Under the pieces are notes generated by a model, which saw only the letters and a list, made by a program, of their open reading frames with translations, was not told where the DNA came from and made no database searches. The position numbers were made by a program, and so were the translations under genes. Below, piece after piece: positions 17,834-25,589 of a stretch of DNA of 48,103 nt (the first letter of the stretch is position 1; the number at the start of each line of letters is the position of its first letter). The DNA is from Streptomyces sp. SID3343 (lineage in GTDB: Bacteria; Actinomycetota; Actinomycetes; Streptomycetales; Streptomycetaceae), in the NCBI RefSeq assembly GCF_009865215.1, contig NZ_WWJX01000771.1:1-48103 (forward strand), in the 5' to 3' direction.

Positions 17834-17920
17834 GTCGCCGCCGAACTCGATGGCCGCCCACGCAAAACGCTCGGCTGGGGAACCCCAGCCGAGCGCCTGC
17901 ACAAACTGCTCGCGGCCTGA
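17834..17920 (+). pseudogene. IS30-family transposase, C-terminal tail
   Basis: 28 codons read VAAELDGRPRKTLGWGTPAE and RLHKLLAA before TGA. This is the diagnostic IS30 C-terminus (LNxRPRKxLGWxTPxExL). Everything upstream is lost. The DNA here also forms a perfect 13-bp stem with an AA loop (17868-17895). Confidence 0.72.
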
Positions 17921-18001
17921 TCGACACCACCACGTATTGCAGCGCCCCCTGAAACCGCCGTGGTAGAGGGCCTTACGGTCCGTGGCGGGACGGCAGACAG
18001 C

Positions 18002-18748
18002 TCAGAGCTGGGTTTCGCCACCATCCACGGCCAGCTCGATGCCGGTGGTGTACGTGGCATCGAAGGCGAGGAATGCGGCCGCCTTGGCGAACTCTTCGAC
18101 GGTGCCGTAGCGCTTCATGGGGTTGCTCGCGGTCCGCTCCGCCCTGAACTGGTCAGCGGCCTCTTCGGACAAGTTCATCGTTTCCAGAATCCCCGAGTCG
18201 ATGGGACCCGGGCTGATCGCATTGACACGGATTCCCCGCGGAAGCAGCTCGCGGGAGAAGGAGCGGGCCATCGAGCGCAGCGCCGCCTTGCCGGCCGCAT
18301 AGACGCTGGTGTCCGCCATGCCGATGACGTTCGCGATCGAGGTGGTGAGGACGATACCGGCGTTCGCGCTCAGCAGCGGAGCGAGCTTCTGCACGCTGAA
18401 GAAGGCGCCCTTGACGTTGATCGCGAACAGCTCGTCGTACACGTCCTCGGTCGTCGACTCGAGGGGCGTGAGGGGTGAGATGCCGGCGTTGACGAACAAA
18501 GCCTCGATCGAGCCGAGCTCGCTCTTTACACGGCCGGCGAGCATATCCAGGTCGGACAGTGAGGCCACATCCGCCCGGACCGCCACGGCATTCTCGCCGA
18601 GCCGCTCGCGTGCCGCGTCGAGCTTGGCCTGAGAACGGCCGGTGATCACCACGCGGGCTCCGCCTTGCACCAGCAGCTCCGCCAGGGCGAGCCCCATGCC
18701 GCTGCTGCCACCCGTGATCACCACATTCTTGTCGCTGTACTTACCCAT
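18002..18748 (-). CDS. SDR-family NAD(P)-dependent oxidoreductase
   Basis: 248 residues, a full-length classical short-chain dehydrogenase. It has the Rossmann motif TGGSSGMG (about 11-18), the strand FVNAGI, the catalytic Ser in TTSIANV, the YAAGK active-site motif and SPGP after strand six. It is cytosolic; the substrate is unknown. The ATG at 18748 has a GGAG site; an in-frame start nine codons upstream is possible. It is the last gene of a minus-strand operon behind an aldo/keto reductase (69-bp gap) and a deleted SDR, probably repressed by the divergent TetR protein. Confidence 0.88.
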   Translation of the reverse strand: MGKYSDKNVVITGGSSGMGLALAELLVQGGARVVITGRSQAKLDAARERLGENAVAVRADVASLSDLDMLAGRVKSELGSIEALFVNAGISPLTPLESTTEDVYDELFAINVKGAFFSVQKLAPLLSANAGIVLTTSIANVIGMADTSVYAAGKAALRSMARSFSRELLPRGIRVNAISPGPIDSGILETMNLSEEAADQFRAERTASNPMKRYGTVEEFAKAAAFLAFDATYTTGIELAVDGGETQL

Positions 18749-18817
18749 ACCGAGATTGCTCCGTTCCATCACCAAAAACGTGTCGATACATCTGGATGTC
18801 GCCGTTCATGAACGGAA

Positions 18818-19888
18818 TCAGCCGAGGGTTTCGATCTTCATGTCGCCTGTGGTGACCGTGCGGATGTGATCGCTGGCGAGCAGGTCGTGCGGATTGCCGA
18901 GGTCGATGGCGCTGACCTCGTCGAGGCGGGCCAGCTGGGAAGGAGTGAGGTCGACCTGCAGGGCACCCAGGTTGTCCTCCAGCTGCGCGACGGTGCGGGC
19001 GCCGATGATGGGGGCCGTCACGCCCGGGGCGTTCAGGGTCCAGGCCAGTGCGACCTGGGCGGGTGTGTGGCCCAGCTCCGAGGCCACCTCCTTCACCGCA
19101 TCGGCAATGGCAAGGTTGCGGTCGGTGACCCATCCCAGGGCGACGTTGAGGCTCTTGCGGTTGCCGGCGGTTTCGCCGACAACGGAGCCCGCCTGGTTCT
19201 GGTCCTCCCGGCTGTACTTGCCGGTGAGCACTCCGCCGCCCAACGGGGAGAAGGGGACCACGCCGAGTCCCATCTCGCGTGCCATCGGGATCAGGTCACG
19301 CTCTGTGGTGCGCCGGATCAGGCTGTACTCGGTCTCCAGTGCGACCAGTGGCGACCAGCCGCGCAGGTCGGCGATCGCCTGCATGCGCGACACCTGCCAG
19401 GCCGGGGCGCTGGAGATCGCCACGTACAGCACCTTGCCCTGCCTCACCAGGTCGTCCAGGCCCCGCAGGATCTCCTCCACCGGCGTCCTGAAGTCCCATA
19501 CGTTCACGTAGAGCAGATCGATGTAGTCGGTGTTCAGCTGCCGCAGACTGGCTTCCACCGACGCCAGCATGCTCTTGCGGTGGGTACCCCCGGAATTGGG
19601 GTCACCGGGCTGACGCAGCGTCGAGTACTTCGTCGCCAGCACCATTTTGTCGCGGTTGGTGCGGGCGAATTCGCCGAGCAGTCGCTCGGAGCTGCCGTTG
19701 GTGTAGGTGCTGGCGGTGTCGAAGAAGTTGCCGCCGAGCTCGGTGTAGCGGTCGAAGAGCTTGCGCGCCTCGTCGCGCTCGGCGCCCCAGCCCCACTCGG
19801 TGCCGAAGGTCGCCGTGCCCAGCGCCAGCGGTGAGACCCGAAGTCCGGAACGGCCCAGCAGCCGATAAGTGTCGAGAGTGAGTGCCAT
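18818..19888 (-). CDS. aldo/keto reductase with His-to-Asn active-site change
   Basis: 356 residues, full length for a TIM-barrel aldo/keto reductase of the YghZ/Tas-like group. N-terminus RLLGRSGLRVSPLALGTATF; catalytic Asp and Tyr in FDTASTYTNG; Lys in LATKYS; NADPH-binding C-terminus GVTAPIIGARTVAQLEDNL. The fourth catalytic residue, His in the usual YVHxWD motif, is Asn here (LLYVNVWD). The DNA codon is a clear AAC. This may lower or change activity, since His to Asn or Glu changes mark special AKR subfamilies. The AGGAGA site before ATG 19888 is strong. It is the middle gene of an operon between the deleted SDR and the intact SDR. Confidence 0.9.
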   Translation of the reverse strand: MALTLDTYRLLGRSGLRVSPLALGTATFGTEWGWGAERDEARKLFDRYTELGGNFFDTASTYTNGSSERLLGEFARTNRDKMVLATKYSTLRQPGDPNSGGTHRKSMLASVEASLRQLNTDYIDLLYVNVWDFRTPVEEILRGLDDLVRQGKVLYVAISSAPAWQVSRMQAIADLRGWSPLVALETEYSLIRRTTERDLIPMAREMGLGVVPFSPLGGGVLTGKYSREDQNQAGSVVGETAGNRKSLNVALGWVTDRNLAIADAVKEVASELGHTPAQVALAWTLNAPGVTAPIIGARTVAQLEDNLGALQVDLTPSQLARLDEVSAIDLGNPHDLLASDHIRTVTTGDMKIETLG

Positions 19889-19957
19889 CGTGTTCTCCTG
19901 TGAGGTGCGGTTCGTGGCGTTCGAGAGGTGCGGATCGGGGGTCGACTCGCCCGGGTC

Positions 19958-20209
19958 TCAGGCCCCAAGCTCGTAGCCGCCGGCCACGGTGATGTCCTGG
20001 CCGGTGATGTAGCCGGCGGCGTCGGTGTCGAAGAGCACGCGCCCGTCGGATCGGACGACGAGCACGTCGCCGGGGAGCTCGGACTGCGCCCGCGCGAGGG
20101 ACTTGGGATTCTGTCCGGTGACCGCGACCTGGTAGCCGCGGGCGTGCAGCAGCACGGCCGTCGCTCTGCCGATCCCGGTCGTCCCCCCGGTGATGAGAGC
20201 TGTAGGCAT
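19958..20209 (-). pseudogene. SDR with in-frame internal deletion
   Basis: 83 residues. The N-terminus (PTALITGGTTGIGRATAVLL, HARGYQVAVTGQNPKSLARA) is a complete Rossmann start and the C-terminus (DAAGYITGQDITVAGGYEL) is the standard SDR end, but about 160-170 residues between them are missing, including the NNAG strand and the YxxxK catalytic site. The junction near VVRSDG/RVLFDTD is in frame, so a short protein can still be made, without expected catalysis. It is the first gene of the operon opposite the TetR gene; an AAGG site precedes ATG 20209. Confidence 0.8.
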
Positions 20210-20253
20210 GGCAAACCTTTCGTCGCTGAAGGGAGGGTGAGACCACCCGTAAT

Positions 20254-20267
20254 CGGGGAGCTCCCCG
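20254..20267. promoter_or_regulatory. TetR operator copy 1
   Basis: CGGGGAGCTCCCCG is a perfect 14-bp palindrome in the divergent region between the SDR/AKR operon and the TetR gene. It shares CGGGGA-N2-TCCCCG with a second copy 36 bp away, which makes a repressor-binding role likely. Confidence 0.7.
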
Positions 20268-20289
20268 TTTGTCTCACCGTACACTGAAA

Positions 20290-20303
20290 CGGGGACATCC
20301 CCG
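20290..20303. promoter_or_regulatory. TetR operator copy 2
   Basis: CGGGGACATCCCCG has the same half sites as the palindrome at 20254-20267, with centres 36 bp apart. It lies 44 bp upstream of the TetR start codon. Paired copies fit autorepression plus control of the divergent operon. Confidence 0.7.
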
Positions 20304-20346
20304 AATCGTTCCCGAGCCTCATCCGACACTCACGATCGCGAAGGTC

Positions 20347-20913
20347 ATGACACCTCCACGCAGCACCCTGCGCGCCGACGCGCAGCGCAACCGCGAGCAG
20401 CTGATCGCCACGGCCGCCGAAGCCTTCGCGTCCGGACGCGCGATCTCGCTGGACGCGATCGCCAAACGCGCGGGAGTGGGGAACGCCACCCTGTACCGGC
20501 ACTTCCCCACCCGAGAGGATCTGGTCGAAGAGGTCTACCGGGACCAGATCCGGCCCTTGCGCGAAGATGCGCGCACCCTGCTCGCTACCAAGCCGCCCGC
20601 GCAGGCCCTCCACGCGTGGATGCTCCGATTCGCCGACTGGGCCGGTGAACGACGCGGCATCTGCGAGGCCCTGGTCGCGATGAGCGCTTCCGGCCGCTTC
20701 GGCACCGGACCGGTCTGCGACGAGGTCCAGCAGGTCCTGGCGATGGTGCTCGAAGCCGGCGCCACAGCAGGAGAACTGCGCAGCGACATCGACCCGGTCG
20801 AGGTGGGCGGCATCCTCGCCGGTTTGCTCTCCGTGGCCGGCGCACCCGAGCAGCACCCCCAGCTGAATCGCATGCTGGACGTCGTCGTCGACGGACTCAG
20901 GTCCCGTCCCTGA
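20347..20913 (+). CDS. TetR-family transcriptional regulator
   Basis: 188 residues. The N-terminal DNA-binding domain reads RADAQRNREQLIATAAEAFA, then ISLDAIAKRAGVGNATLYRH and FPTREDLVEEVY, a textbook TetR helix-turn-helix. The C-terminal ligand domain includes DWAGERRGICEALVAMSASG, similar to the SbtR/TetR_C type. ATG 20347 was chosen over an upstream in-frame start because it follows GAAGG and places both palindromes in the promoter. It diverges from the deleted-SDR/AKR/SDR operon and is its likely repressor. Confidence 0.88.
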   Translation: MTPPRSTLRADAQRNREQLIATAAEAFASGRAISLDAIAKRAGVGNATLYRHFPTREDLVEEVYRDQIRPLREDARTLLATKPPAQALHAWMLRFADWAGERRGICEALVAMSASGRFGTGPVCDEVQQVLAMVLEAGATAGELRSDIDPVEVGGILAGLLSVAGAPEQHPQLNRMLDVVVDGLRSRP

Positions 20914-20940
20914 CCTTTGCGGATCGGGTTGATATTGGTT

Positions 20941-21330
20941 TCACCACGTCAGGTCGGTTGCTGCAAGGAAGCCGCTGAGGAGGGCGGGGCGATGTTGGAT
21001 GTCCCGCAGGCCTCGGCGGGCGACGGTGACCGGTTCGTCGAGAGTGCGGGCGCCGAGGTTGGCCAGCCGGCCGTTTCTCAGGTGCGCCCAGCCGCCTTCG
21101 ACCGGGTTGGGATCGGGGGAATACGGAGGCAGGAAGACCAGGCTCAGCCGGTCGACCCGCTCCGCGAAGGCCCGCATCCGGCGGCTGCGACGACTGCCCA
21201 GGTTGTCCCAGACAAGTATGGTCGGCCGATCGAACGTCCTGTGGATCTGCGGGAGTTGGCGAATCAACTCTCGGTCGTTCACCGAACCGGACACCATCCG
21301 GTAGACCCGTGTCCCGGCCCGTCGTGGCAC
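20941..21330 (-). pseudogene. IS630-family transposase, C-terminal fragment
   Basis: The minus strand reads RVYRMVSGSVNDRELIRQLP, PTILVWDNLGSRRSRRMRAF, LSLVFLPPYSPDPNPVEGGW and AHLRNGRLANLGARTLDE. WDNLGSRRS carries the second catalytic Asp and PYSPDPNPVE the Glu of the IS630 DDE core. The N-terminal half with the first Asp is missing, and upstream sequence is unrelated. It lies tail to tail with the TetR gene. Confidence 0.75.
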
Positions 21331-21421
21331 CGGCCACGCCGCCTCCGATACCGAGGGCGGACCCGGGGCCGTTGTCAGCCCCACCGCGCCCGACGACAGC
21401 TGCGCGAACCCGGATGCAGAA

Positions 21422-21866
21422 GTGGCCAAGGCCAGGGCCGCAGGCGCCGCCACGGTGGGCTGTGTCGAGAACGGGATCACCCCCGACGCCCGGGCCAAGG
21501 ACGCGGCCAAGCGCATCGTGCCCACCCTGCGAAACGTCCCCGGCCCGGGGCTCGCCACCGGACTGTCCCTCCCGGACCGGTGCGAAGACCCCGCGCACAT
21601 GAACGGCCAGTGGTGGTTCGAGCGTCGGGACGCGTGTGCCACGGGCTGGGGCCGATACACGATCTACGACATCCAGACCAGACTGCCCATCGGAACCGTC
21701 GACTACGTCAGGGTCGAGCACGTGTTCACGCGGGCGGCGAACGGCGTACGTTCGCAGTCCGAGATCTCGATCACGCCCTACGCCCAATCCGGCATCGGAC
21801 TCGTGGGCACGACCGTCCACGGCCTCCCGGCCTGTGTCACGTCGTGCGCGGCGGTCATCGGCCCGT
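21422..21866 (+). pseudogene. fragment, possibly of a NucA/NucB-type secreted nuclease
   Basis: A coding-like frame reads CVENGITPDARAKDAAKRIV, RCEDPAHMNGQWWFERRDAC, GRYTIYDIQTRLPIGTVDYV and HGLPACVTSCAAVIGPFT. Paired Cys and the WFxRRDAC...IGT...CxxxC layout resemble the region before the catalytic domain of Streptomyces NucA/NucB-type proteins, but the nuclease motif itself is not present. It stops at an opposite-strand fragment at 21867. The assignment is tentative. Confidence 0.35.
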
Positions 21867-22106
21867 TCACGCCCAGGCGACCGCGGGGGTGGCGTGGGTC
21901 CTGTGGGCCTCGGGAAGCGGCTCGTCGATGCTCCACTTCCCGTCCTTGTACAGCGTCAGGTACAGCCGGTCGTCGTCGACGCGCCCGAGGTGCACGCAGG
22001 CGACGTTGCCCCTGCCGTCGGTGGCCGGCGCGGGGGAGTGCGTGCCGTGGTGCGCGGGGAAGACGCGGTCCTGGCTCCAGCCCTTGCCGTCTCGGACGCG
22101 ACCACG
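21867..22106 (-). pseudogene. sialidase/lectin-type repeat fragment
   Basis: About 77 codons, without a start, read VRDGKGWSQDRVFPAHHGTH, SPAPATDGRGNVACVHLGRV, DDDRLYLTLYKDGKWSIDEP and HRTHATPAVAW to TGA at 21867. The GWSxDxxLPAH...TPAxAxDxxGxxxCVHRG...LYxTLYxxGxWS pattern belongs to BNR/fucolectin-like repeats in secreted Streptomyces proteins. Only the last one or two repeats remain. Confidence 0.5.
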
Positions 22107-22119
22107 GCGGCTGGGGCGA

Positions 22120-22507
22120 CCCCATGAAGATCGAGGCGCGCGGTGCGGCCATCGTCGCGGCCGACTGGACCAAGCGTCACGCGGTTTACAACCCCCTGAA
22201 GGACACCGTCACCTATGCGGGCCGGGTCGACCAGTACGACCTCAGCACGCTGGGGAAGATCCTGCGCGCCGAGACCGTCCCCGAGACGGTCCCTCAGCCG
22301 GTGGACTGCCATCGGCTACCAGGTGTGCGGCGGCGGGTCGTGGTCGGGTGAGGTGCGCACGCCGGGAAGATCAAGCTGGTCAACACCGCCACCGGCCGCC
22401 TGCTGGGCGACCACCACTTCGTCGTGGGCACACGGGGCACGACGACCGTGTCGGCGACATGGAAGTCCCCCGGGGCACCTACACCCTTCTGTCTCGCGCG
22501 ATGGGTG
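22120..22507 (+). pseudogene. eroded plus-strand coding remnant
   Basis: Successive frames give KIEARGAAIVAADWTKRHAV, YNPLKDTVTYAGRVDQYDLS, then AIGYQVCGGGSWSGEVRTPG and KIKLVNTATGRLLGDHHFVV. The composition is coding-like, but at least two frame changes occur and no family is recognised. Confidence 0.35.
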
Positions 22508-23380
22508 TCAGCGAGCGGACGTGTTCGGCTGGGACCGGTGACTCGCCGAGAGCATCTTGTCCATCACGCGGCCGGGAAGGAAGCGGGCGAGGGGGATGAT
22601 GAATGCGGCGTCCTTGCCGAGTGTGTATCTCGTTCGCGGTCGGGCTGTCGTGGCCACTTTGGCGATTTTGGCTCCGGCTTTTGCCGCGGGTGCGGCGCGC
22701 TTGAGGAAGGCGGCGTTCGAGGCGACTGTCGACTTGACGAGATCGCCGTAAAGACGCAGATGTTCGGCGTTCATCCTGTCGGCGAGTTCGAGGGAGATGG
22801 CTCCGCTGTGGGCGGCCATCTCGGTCGCGACGCCGCCGGGTTGGACCACTACGACCTGCACACCTTGCGCTGCGACCTCTCGGCGCAGGGAGTCGCTCGC
22901 TGCTTCGAGTGCAAACTTTGTTCCCGCGTACGCACCGAAGATCGGTAGTGCGGCTACCCCACCTACCGAGCTGATGTTGACGATCCTGCCTCGGCTTCGT
23001 CGGAGAAATGGCAGGAGCAACTGGATGACGGCGATATGCCCGAACAGGTTGACTTCGAACTGTTCGCGCCATCGCTCGAGCGGCAGGACCTCAACGGGTG
23101 CGTTGATCTCGATGCCGGCGTTGTTGATCAGAGCACGCAGTGGGCGCTGCTCCGGGTCGTTGGCGAGGCGCTCCGCGAGGGCTTCGATGTGCTTGGGGAC
23201 GGTGATGTCCAAGGTGACTGGTTCGATGCCTGCGGCCCGGATGGCGTCGGCCTCATGGTCGGTGCGTACGCCGGCAAGGACGTGGTATCCCATCGAGGCG
23301 AGTTCGTGTGCCGTCGCGGCGCCGATGCCCGTGGCGGCGCCGGATACGACGATGAGTTCCTTCTTGTGCGGATATGTCAT
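22508..23380 (-). CDS. SDR-family oxidoreductase
   Basis: 290 residues, a complete classical [20 protein letters not shown] (nucleotide site), RALINNAGI, the catalytic Ser in [13 protein letters not shown] active site, and [12 protein letters not shown]. The C-terminus (about 230-290) is longer and basic, as in SDRs related to retinol-dehydrogenase-like enzymes. The substrate is unknown. ATG 23380 follows just after the broken SDR on the same strand, so both share the promoter region with the TGACAAC palindrome and the divergent TetR gene. Confidence 0.88.
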   Translation of the reverse strand: MTYPHKKELIVVSGAATGIGAATAHELASMGYHVLAGVRTDHEADAIRAAGIEPVTLDITVPKHIEALAERLANDPEQRPLRALINNAGIEINAPVEVLPLERWREQFEVNLFGHIAVIQLLLPFLRRSRGRIVNISSVGGVAALPIFGAYAGTKFALEAASDSLRREVAAQGVQVVVVQPGGVATEMAAHSGAISLELADRMNAEHLRLYGDLVKSTVASNAAFLKRAAPAAKAGAKIAKVATTARPRTRYTLGKDAAFIIPLARFLPGRVMDKMLSASHRSQPNTSAR

Positions 23381-23393
23381 GAGTGTGGTCCGT

Positions 23394-23664
23394 TCAGGAG
23401 GTGTGCGCGGTTGCGAGGGGGAAGGTGACGTCGGTCAGCTTTCGGAGACCTCCCACAGTCGAGGCGCTGTGGATACGTTTCGCGCCTTGGCCGCGGGCCT
23501 GACGAGTTTCGGTGCGCCCCGCATCCCCATGAGCCGGCGGCACGCCCTTTGTCGGTGTCACGCACAGCCAGGACCACGCGCGCACCTCGCTCAGCGAATA
23601 TGCGGGCCGTGGCGTGGCCGATACCGCTGTTCGCGCCGGTGACAACAACGGTGTGGTCGGTCAT
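23394..23664 (-). pseudogene. SDR with internal deletion and frameshift
   Basis: From ATG 23664 the frame reads [20 protein letters not shown] and [20 protein letters not shown], the first about 45 residues of an SDR. After RAAG the frame changes. The remaining DNA encodes, in other frames, [18 protein letters not shown] and LTDVTFPL, which match the C-terminal LWEVSExLTGVxFPL of the same SDR type. About 200 central residues are lost and the frame is broken, so no enzyme is made. An intact SDR follows immediately. Confidence 0.72.
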
Positions 23665-23714
23665 GAAGGGGATGTCCGAGAGGGAGAAATGGGACATGTC
23701 CTCAATGTAGTCAG

Positions 23715-23731
23715 TGACAACAAAGTTGTCA
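23715..23731. promoter_or_regulatory. TetR operator palindrome
   Basis: TGACAAC-AAA-GTTGTCA is a perfect 7-bp inverted repeat with a 3-bp spacer, 32 bp upstream of the TetR start and 50 bp upstream of the divergent SDR start. It is AT-rich against the surroundings. The most likely reader is the adjacent TetR protein. Confidence 0.7.
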
Positions 23732-23762
23732 ATGGCAACATTAGCTCGATATTCTCGTACTC

Positions 23763-24398
23763 ATGCCCGGACCTGCCGAACAGCGCCCTTATCACCACGG
23801 AGATCTCCGCACCTCGCTCCTCGCCGCAGCCGAGCGCGGCCTGCGAGAACGTGGAGCCGATCAACTCTCCCTCCGGGATCTGGCCAGGGAGATCGGCGTC
23901 AGCCACGCTGCGCCACGTCGACACTTCGCGGATCGCCGGGCCCTGCTCGACGCCCTTGCGGAGGTCGGATTCGTGCGCCTGGCCGCTACGCTGCACACCG
24001 CCCTTGCCGGGAGCGATGGCGAGCGCGGCTTCCCCACGCGCGTGCGGGACGCCGTGTCGGCATACGCCCACTTCGCGGTCGACAACGCTGCGCTGTACGA
24101 GCTGATGAACTCCAGCAAGCACCACCCGGGAGCGACCCTGGTCACCCGGGCCGCTGCGGCAGCGTTCGGCCAAATGATCGACCTGATCGCGGAGGGTCAA
24201 GCGCATGGCGCACTGGAGCAGGGCGATCCTGAAGAGGTCGGAATCATCCTCTACGCCACCGTGCAAGGCATCACCACCATGGTCAACAGCGGGATGATCG
24301 GTGCGGAGCGGCTCGATGGGCTCGTCGACTCCGCGGTCTCGCAGTTCCTTCGAGGGGCCCGTCCCCTCGGGCCGCAAAGCCCCCCGAGCGGGCGCTGA
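23763..24398 (+). CDS. TetR-family transcriptional regulator (TetR_C WHG type)
   Basis: 211 residues. The start AEQRPYHHGDLRTSLLAAAE, followed by LSLRDLAREIGVSHAAPRRH and FADRRALLDALAE, is the DNA-binding domain typical of the YHHGDLR subgroup. The C-terminal ligand domain contains ALYELMNSSKHHPG and GIILYATVQGITTMVNSG. It diverges from two SDR genes, one broken and one intact, with a palindrome between them, so it probably represses both itself and the SDR. Confidence 0.9.
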   Translation: MPGPAEQRPYHHGDLRTSLLAAAERGLRERGADQLSLRDLAREIGVSHAAPRRHFADRRALLDALAEVGFVRLAATLHTALAGSDGERGFPTRVRDAVSAYAHFAVDNAALYELMNSSKHHPGATLVTRAAAAAFGQMIDLIAEGQAHGALEQGDPEEVGIILYATVQGITTMVNSGMIGAERLDGLVDSAVSQFLRGARPLGPQSPPSGR

Positions 24399-24434
24399 CG
24401 CAGGCTGGGAATTCCTGTGGCCATCCGCCTGGAC

Positions 24435-24665
24435 TCAACTGGCCGCAGGGCTGGACTTTGACACGGCCGGTGTCACGATCCACTCGTCGGCGGAGCCGCC
24501 CAGCGGCTGGACGTTGACGATCTTGCCGGCGATCCGGAACCGGCGAAGGCCCGGGATCGGTTCCTCGACGGGGCGGCGGCAGCCGACGCGCGGTTCCATC
24601 AGCTCGGACGCCCGCATCCCGGAGACCGCGGAAAGGAGGACGATCGCCGCGGCGCGGACGATCCC
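24435..24665 (-). pseudogene. tyrosine recombinase/integrase fragment
   Basis: The minus strand reads AAAIVLLSAVSGMRASELME, PRVGCRRPVEEPIPGLRRFR and IAGKIVNVQPLGGSADEWIV. The SGMRASEL motif carries the first catalytic Arg of phage-type tyrosine integrases; the remaining catalytic residues (HxxR, Tyr) are missing. It is a remnant of an integrated element. Confidence 0.62.
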
Positions 24666-24976
24666 GACCAGGGCGATCGCCGCGGATGGGTGCAGCGCCG
24701 CGGCCGGCGTCGGCTGCGGGATCGCGTTGGAGACCGGCACGGTGTCGGGTCCGGGGGCACGTTCGGCCGAGCACCCTGCTCGACGGCCAGGATCGCCCCG
24801 GTTGCCGGAGCCCGGGACGATCTCGCCGTAGGAGACCAGCGCCCGGTACCCGTCCGCGCCCCCCGCGAGCAGGCCGACGCTCGGCGTGGGTGTCGTCAAC
24901 CGATCAGCCGGCCGCTGAACACGGCGCGCCGCCGTGCCTGCCGGCCGCCCACCTGACGAAGGGGGCTCGCCGTGCG
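24666..24976. other. 311-bp stretch, nothing recognised
   Basis: No coding sequence, repeat or regulatory site could be identified. Confidence 0.35.
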
Positions 24977-25276
24977 TCAAGCCGTTTCGGGATCCGGCCG
25001 GTGTTGGACGCGGAGCGCGAGCACAACGGCGAGGCGTCGGTGTTCCAGGTATCCGATGATCAGGCGGCCATCGGCGTGATCACGGATCCCAGACACGCCG
25101 GAATCGTGGTCGGTGGGGTCACCGACGTAGCGGACGGTGGCAGCATCGGCCAAACGTTGCGCGAACGCATCGACGTCGGCGCGGACGCGCGGTGCCAGGC
25201 CGCCGACGACGTGTTCGGCGCCGGGTTCATGCTCCCAGGTCCACGCGACGGCTTCGCGGGCGGCCTCGTCCCACAT
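24977..25276 (-). CDS. small hypothetical protein
   Basis: 99 residues from ATG 25276. The sequence begins WDEAAREAVAWTWEHEPGAE, continues RADVDAFAQRLADAATVRYV and ends GRLIIGYLEHRRLAVVLALR with a short tail. The C-terminal strand pattern (RLxxxYxxxHRRLxVVLxLRVxH) recalls the end of RelE/ParE-like toxins, but no catalytic residue can be assigned. Upstream, DVEAVVVGEFGQP lies in another frame, so the gene may be a frameshifted remainder of a longer one. Function unknown. Confidence 0.4.
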   Translation of the reverse strand: MWDEAAREAVAWTWEHEPGAEHVVGGLAPRVRADVDAFAQRLADAATVRYVGDPTDHDSGVSGIRDHADGRLIIGYLEHRRLAVVLALRVQHRPDPETA

Positions 25277-25589
25277 GGCGGCGATCTCGGCGGCTGGCCG
25301 AACTCGCCCACCACGACGGCCTCCACGTCCTTCGCGGCAATCTTCGCGGCAATGCCGACCCGCCCTACTGCGGCCCGCCCGCCCGCGGGCGTCCGTCACG
25401 TACGCGGGATGCCCGGCGGTCTCCTTGAGCGGCCCCTTCACGACGGAAATCGTTTGCGCCGGCAAAATGAAGCAGTCGAACGTCGGCGGCAGAATCTCGA
25501 TTCCGGCCATGAAGCGCAGAGTCGCCTTTCCGTACGAATCGTTTGTAGCCAGTACGTCCACGAACGAGGACGCGTATGGTGCCCCGTGC
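25277..25589. other. 313-bp stretch with a possible eroded gene
   Basis: The minus strand reads KATLRFMAGIEILPPTFDCF and ILPAQTISVVKGPLKETAGH (about 25400-25530) with coding-like composition, then breaks. It may be the N-terminal half of a lost small protein. Otherwise nothing is recognised. Confidence 0.3.
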
